From Symsagittifera roscoffensis (lineage: Eukaryota; Xenacoelomorpha; Acoela; Convolutidae): a stretch of DNA of 60,000 nucleotides. Positions within the stretch are counted from its first letter, which is position 1. Each line of letters starts with the position of its first letter. Below the pieces are notes generated by a model. The model did not search any database, was not told the origin of the DNA, and saw nothing but the letters and a program-made list of their open reading frames with translations. The position numbers were made by a program, and so were the translations under genes. Below are positions 55,441-60,000 of the stretch, in pieces. The stretch covers positions 20,165,623 through 20,225,622 of the forward strand of contig NC_087065.1 in NCBI RefSeq assembly GCF_963678635.1, in the 5' to 3' direction.

Positions 55441-56760
55441 ACACGAAAATACGTGATTTTGGAGTGAAGTTTTTATTTTCAAAATTTCGAATGGAGCCTG
55501 TCATGCTCAGTTTTCTCGCACCAACTGAAAACACAAAAAGTGAAGAATCAGAACGATCGATTTACAATCGCGGGAAAGTGCTTGAATAGAACAGCGGGAA
55601 ATTGCTATTTGCAATTTCCAGATACAAAATAAGACACGAGTAGAGCTATCTTGTCCCGAAATAGGAGGAGAGATAATAAAAAGAAGAGAGAACAACTATT
55701 CGGAACAAACCAGAGTGAACCTTCAATGGAAAGGTGGACAGCTTGAGTGTCCCAATGGTTCATACAAAAAATCCAATTCTAGAGTCAGAACTTACTTCTG
55801 TTATCAAAACTGACCAGTATTAAACTTATCTAGTTATATTGTCTAATTATTGTCTTACCAATTTAATTACTCCCTGTGCTTGAGTGCATCAACATGTGAG
55901 TCCCTAATTTAATTTTCTCGAGTGTGTTTTATGATTGTTATGTTGAGATAAGGCGAGTTTTAGGTTGATCCATCTGAAATGGATCAAAGTTCCACTGTCC
56001 AATAAAAAGTAACTTAACGGATTGTTCCGACCCTGTTTTTAACGGCATTCGTGTATTTTGGGTATTTTGAGACCTAAGTATGGGTACGTTCTTATTTTCT
56101 AGAGTGGGGGGATATTTTGGTAGTAGCCTTTAAGCTGTAACGGGTTCTAGTCTCATGTCGCAAGCGAACCAAATTGGCTCCGAACGTTCTTGAGGTAGAA
56201 AAACACAAGAGATAGTGTCCCTGACTCTTGAGCCAATGGTTATAGGGCCTATTTTTCTTAAGCCTCATATGTGACCGAAGTAGGCGACTGTTACATAGTG
56301 TTTTTATGGCGCTCCTGGGTGTTTTTACGACATCATGACTACGGAGTCGAACCCACTTGACACAGCTCCGGGCTGCATGCCCATTCTAGAGTACCGGTGG
56401 TACGGTCCAGCGGGAACGTGTAAACCTTCCGGTTGTACCGTGATAGCTTTTTAAGAAAAGTTGAGAAAACTTCTTGGCACGCTCTCCGAACGAGGCCTAG
56501 CTAACCGAGTAAAGGGGGGCAACCAGGGGGATAAAAACAAGAAAAAAGTATAGAAAAAGGAACAAAAACCATAAAACGAAAAGACAGTGACTTTGATACC
56601 GGATCATTTGGATCAAACCTTTATATTAATTAAATAGTATACCGATACTGTTTTATAAGACCGATCGTTTCGATCAATCTAGCAATTTAAACCAGTGACT
56701 TCATTAAGGTGCCCGAGTGGGGGGCGTTGTTAAGGGTTTTCAGATAGATTGCAACCTAGC
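55431..56760 (+). other. Probable LTR or leader start of a second LTR retrotransposon
   Basis: After the R2-like element breaks off, no coding sequence is seen. A perfect 9-bp hairpin TTGATCCAT/ATGGATCAA (55965-55987) is followed by AATAAA at 56001, a combination that fits an RNA 3'-end signal inside an LTR. LTR ends and primer-binding site could not be placed, and the partner LTR would lie outside the window. Confidence 0.35.
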
Positions 56761-56960
56761 CGGACCACTAGGAGACTTGACTGGAAGAGGTGACCAGCCG
56801 AGTGGGAAAGTGGTTCACAAGGATCGAACCGGACCACTAGGAGACTTGACTGGAAGAGGTGACCAGCCGAGTGGGAAAGTGGTTCAGAAGTACTGAGCTG
56901 AACCCACTGGAAACTTGACTGGAAGAGGTGACCAGCCAAGTGGGAAAGTGGTGCTGCTGT
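56761..56960 (+). repeat. 69-bp tandem repeat, three units
   Basis: ACTTGACTGGAAGAGGTGAC occurs at 56775, 56844 and 56913, exactly 69 bp apart. Each is followed by CAGCCGAGTGGGAAAGTGGT (CCAAGTGGG in the third). Units 1 and 2 are nearly identical and unit 3 is diverged at its start. The period is a multiple of three. Confidence 0.8.
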
Positions 56961-57843
56961 CAAGTGCAGAACAGAGACAACCAGCACAGGGTCACTACAA
57001 GAGGACGCACAGGGGTGTTCTCAAGTTGGGCAACGGGTATCGTTAGAATCCACATTACGTTATAGGAGATAAGTGTAAAATTGGATAAGCGGAGCCCCAT
57101 TGTTTTGAGGAAATTTTTACACAAGCAGGCCTGGAAACAGGTCTACCGTTTTCTCTCGAGAGGTTTAGCACCCGGCGCTTAAGGGATTTTTCGGCTTAAG
57201 AGGGGAGCTAAAGAGGGGGGAGGTTAGCAGGGGGGCTGGTTAGGTTAGAGGTTAGCGGTGGTAAATTGTAAAAAGGGGGGACACGTTAGAGTAACTAATT
57301 GTTCGGCATCGTCGATTTAGTTACATTAGATATTTACACGCGTTGGTTATAAGAAGCGGATATCCAAAATTAAAACATGGTTAAGGTAGGTACCCTGGTC
57401 GGATCGGTAGGGGGGAACGGACATAGACAGTTTTTGTGATACCCTATAAGATCGCTAGCAGGGGGGAGGAAAACGCGTGGCAATCGGGTACCAGACATTT
57501 TTTTGGACAAAGATTGACATCAGTCAACCTTAGATTTCAGGAGAATTCATCCATCTGTTTTTGAAATTTTTCCAGTTTAAGTTTTTACGTTTTGGTGAAA
57601 ATTTGTTGTTGATATTTTAACGAAAAGGTGATCACAAGATACCTGCGGGGAATTTAGGGTTTCAAATAGCCTGAAACATACAGAGGGAGACAAATACAGG
57701 GGGATTAGTATTTGGGTTTTGACCATTAAAATAGGGATTTTGGGAAAATTTTTACAAGAGCTCAAGTGGTGGTAAAAGGTACAGTGGTTCAATAGTCCCT
57801 ACAACGAAGAAGAAGAGACCCGACATCCAGACACTCAGTGACG
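56961..57843 (+). other. G-rich leader DNA, no gene
   Basis: Contains many G-runs (for example AAGGGGGG at 57276 and GGTAGGGGGGAACGG at 57406) and a GGTTAGGTTAGAGGTTAGCGG stretch near 57240. No convincing frame. By position it belongs to the leader of the downstream gag-like frame. Confidence 0.4.
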
Positions 57844-58411
57844 AGTCTTGGGACAGTACCGAAGAAGTCTTGGGACATTGCAGTCTGGGGACAGTCTTGG
57901 AGCAACACGGTCTTGGGACAGTCTCGGGACAGAGCAGTCTTGGGACATTCTTGGGACAGTGCAGCCTTGGGACAGTCTTGGACCAGAGCAGTCTTGGTAC
58001 GAAACAGTCTTGGGACAGTGGTCTTGGGACATTGCTCTTGGGACAGTGGTCTTGGGACAGTGGTCTTGGGACATTGGTCTTGGGACAGTGGTCTTGGGAC
58101 ATTGGTCTTGGGACATTGGTCTTGGGACAGTGGTCTTGGGACATTGGTCTTGGGACACTGGTTTTGGGACATTGGTCTTGGGACAGTGGTCTTGGGACAG
58201 TGGTCTTGGGAAATTGGTCTTGGGCCATTGGTCTTGGGACAGTGGTCTTGGGACATTGGTCTTGGGACAGTGGTCTTGGGACATTGGTCTTGGGCCATTG
58301 GTCTTGGGACAGTGGTCTTGGGACATTAGTCTTGGGACGCTAGTCTTGGGACATTGGTCTTGGGACAGTGGTCTTGGGACATTGGTCTTGGGACATTAGT
58401 CTTGGGACACT
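57844..58411 (+). repeat. 14-bp minisatellite, about 29 regular units
   Basis: The unit is TGGTCTTGGGACA plus G or T. Irregular forms fill 57844-58007, and about 29 near-perfect 14-bp units run from about 58008 to 58411. The variable base gives ACAGTGG or ACATTGG forms in mixed order, plus rare variants (ACACTGG, CCATTGG, ACGCTAG). Neither strand has a stop in any frame of the unit, so long frames appear in all six; they are repeat artefacts unless shown otherwise. Confidence 0.9.
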
Positions 58412-58786
58412 AACAAGAAGTACTGGGATAACACTGAATAGTCTTGAGACGGTAGAGAGAAAATCTTGGAACAGCATAAAGAAGGGGGTACTAAAAGAGT
58501 ACTAAGTCAGGGTGAAGTAACCAATTGTAAAATCAAATTCTCTATCCAATCCTAACATATAGAAATTTCAAGAGCTTTGGAAAAGTTGTTTTTAACAAAT
58601 TGTCATTTTTCTTTTTATAAAGTTTTGTCAAAAGAGGTTTTAAACTTAGAGTAGAATTTTGTAGATAGTAATACTGTAAATAGGAATAGTTGTAAATAAT
58701 GAGGCGGAGCAGGGTACCGGTAGCTGAAAAAAAGATCTACCGAGGCGAGAACAAAGTATAATTCGTCGCTACGTAAAACAACATCA
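58412..58786 (+). promoter_or_regulatory. Leader between minisatellite and gag-like frame
   Basis: About 375 bp, AT-richer than the surroundings, with no frame. The last in-frame stop before the gag-like ATG is at 58721-58723, which makes the ATG at 58787 the first possible start of that frame. Confidence 0.4.
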
Positions 58787-60000
58787 ATGGGTCCGAAGAT
58801 AACAAAGAAGAATTTTTCAGTTAGTATGGTCAACACGAGGAGTGCTACGGAGAACAGAGCAAAGGAGGGCACGGAAGGGGAACGAGTGGAACCCACCATC
58901 GAGATTGATCTAGAGACACTGGATCAAAGTGTGGATGAAGTGGGAAAGAAAACGACAGAGTCAACTCCGATGCCCAATGCGGAAGAACCTAATCCGAAGC
59001 CCATGGAGTTCTCACCGATAGACAACGTGGAAGACACAACAGGCAACACGCCAGATACGGTGAAGGATGAGTCTCAGAAGAGAACGTCTTTTACTGAAAG
59101 ATTAGCGATGATGGTCGGAATGAGATCGAAGGACGCAGCAGTGGAGGAGACGAAAACCGAGAAAGGCAAAACATTCGGAACAGTTTCCACGAGAACGACA
59201 GACACCGACCAAAACGAAGACCAGTTCAGACCGGGATCAGCAACCAACAACAGGACAACAATTGACCATGGAACGGCTACTCTTGAGCTAGGTGAATTGA
59301 TGGCGAAGCTAGATCAGATAGATGAGAAACTGAAGCACAGCGAAGTCGATAGAAATTTGATGAGGAAGGAAATGAGAAACAACAAACATGAGTACCTGGA
59401 CAACTATTTCCATCTAGCAAGAGCAACGGAGGAAAAGCTTCAGCAGATGTCTGACAAAGTAGAAACCACTGATGGAGAGCGAGACAAGAACATCAGAAAA
59501 GACATGCTAGAAACGAAGCAGCGATATGACGCAGTGAATAGCCAGTTGGGAAGTTTGGAAACGAGAATGGATACGATGAGTAGGGACCAGGCTGAGAGCT
59601 CAAGTGCTATACAGACAAAGTTAGACGCAATCTTGAGGAATTCAACACCACTAGACAGACCAGCGGCAGAGCGGACACAAGGTAATAGAGTTGACTTCGT
59701 GGAACCACAAAGGAACAAGCGACAGTCAACACCGTTACCAGCAACCCGGGAGGCCGCGATTACGGCACCGGTGGGGGCCAGGGCTATTATAAAAAATGGA
59801 ACAGCGAACACAACTAGTGGTCCAGGAGACTCCACGAGTCAGAACAACGTGGGACCGGATGCGATGACATGGGCAAGCACCTGGGAAATGATGAACAGGA
59901 CACTAGAGGCCTTCGCTACAAGGAACACTGATTCGAGCGACAGAGGAAGCAACAAGTCCAGAAAAACTTTCGAGAAACCAAAAGAATTCAAAGACGATTC
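58787..60000 (+). CDS. Gag-like protein of an LTR retrotransposon, N-terminal part
   Basis: A frame of 404 codons from the ATG at 58787 remains open at the window end, so the protein continues. A second ATG 13 codons on begins MVNTRSATENRAKEG, a style of start common in Ty3/gypsy gag proteins. Residues 1-150 are acidic and low-complexity. About 165-290 is a predicted helical, coiled-coil stretch (ELGELMAKLDQIDEKLKH, EKLQQMSDKVETTDGERD). The rest is Ser/Thr/Asn-rich and ends KTFEKPKEFKDD, which resembles the P-x-x-F-x-G/D motif opening a gag capsid domain. It would package element RNA. Capsid and zinc knuckle lie outside, so the assignment is inference. No frameshift or stop is seen, unlike every other element here. 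Confidence 0.6.
   Translation, partial: MGPKITKKNFSVSMVNTRSATENRAKEGTEGERVEPTIEIDLETLDQSVDEVGKKTTESTPMPNAEEPNPKPMEFSPIDNVEDTTGNTPDTVKDESQKRTSFTERLAMMVGMRSKDAAVEETKTEKGKTFGTVSTRTTDTDQNEDQFRPGSATNNRTTIDHGTATLELGELMAKLDQIDEKLKHSEVDRNLMRKEMRNNKHEYLDNYFHLARATEEKLQQMSDKVETTDGERDKNIRKDMLETKQRYDAVNSQLGSLETRMDTMSRDQAESSSAIQTKLDAILRNSTPLDRPAAERTQGNRVDFVEPQRNKRQSTPLPATREAAITAPVGARAIIKNGTANTTSGPGDSTSQNNVGPDAMTWASTWEMMNRTLEAFATRNTDSSDRGSNKSRKTFEKPKEFKDD

Noticed and set aside
57236-57265. Telomere-like GGTTAGGTTAGAGGTTAG
   Set aside because: Only three irregular units inside a G-rich leader; not a telomeric tract.
57752-58399. Six overlapping frames of 157-183 residues rich in GLGT/VLGHW or CPKT/PRPMSQD repeats
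   Set aside because: They are all readings of the 14-bp minisatellite, which lacks stops in every frame; no start context or unique sequence supports a protein.
57844-58411. CRISPR-like array
   Set aside because: Units are directly abutting 14-mers without unique spacers, in a eukaryotic setting.

Overview
The window looks like repeat-dominated, AT-rich nuclear DNA of an invertebrate animal. It carries a Penelope-like element with a GIY-YIG endonuclease, a CR1/Jockey-type LINE with an ORF1, a PHD-finger R2-like LINE, Ty3/gypsy LTR elements and a decayed Maverick/Polinton. That mix is metazoan, and nothing bacterial (operons, Shine-Dalgarno sites, terminators) is seen. No species can be named from the sequence alone.

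Layout: 1-2.9 kb holds no recognisable gene. 3.2-6.8 kb holds the only large intact gene, a 1017-residue single-exon protein on the minus strand. It has a NERD nuclease-like domain followed by an SF1 (UvrD/PcrA-like) helicase, and it is bracketed by imperfect inverted repeats whose motif recurs at 2.95, 6.55 and 8.4 kb. 6.9-11.7 kb is AT-rich DNA with a diverged tandem pair, a long-palindrome MITE-like element and a 33-bp degenerate repeat. 11.7-19.5 kb is a decayed Ty3/gypsy element on the minus strand (gag start, RT, RNase H, integrase), whose 5' end has been multiplied into three diverged head-to-tail units. About 20.3-25 kb is a heavily decayed Polinton-like element (type-B DNA polymerase; a possible minor capsid gene). 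26.6-28.9 kb is a purine-rich, coding-like stretch that I cannot identify.

28.9-52.4 kb is one composite array: three partial copies of a dead Penelope-like element (plus strand). Two of them are interrupted within the GIY-YIG endonuclease by the same LINE (minus strand), and the middle copy is a deletion product retaining only a LINE sliver. Shared breakpoints show that the array grew by duplication of an already nested unit. The LINE 5' region contains two tRNA-like modules.

52.9-55.4 kb is an R2-like LINE pseudogene (PHD finger plus reverse transcriptase with an intact YLDD motif). 55.4-60 kb appears to be the 5' end of another LTR retrotransposon: a long leader with a hairpin and AATAAA, a 69-bp triplicate, a 14-bp minisatellite of about 29 units open in all six frames, and a gag-like reading frame starting at 58787 and still open at the window end. 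Apart from the helicase protein, nearly everything recognisable is mobile DNA.
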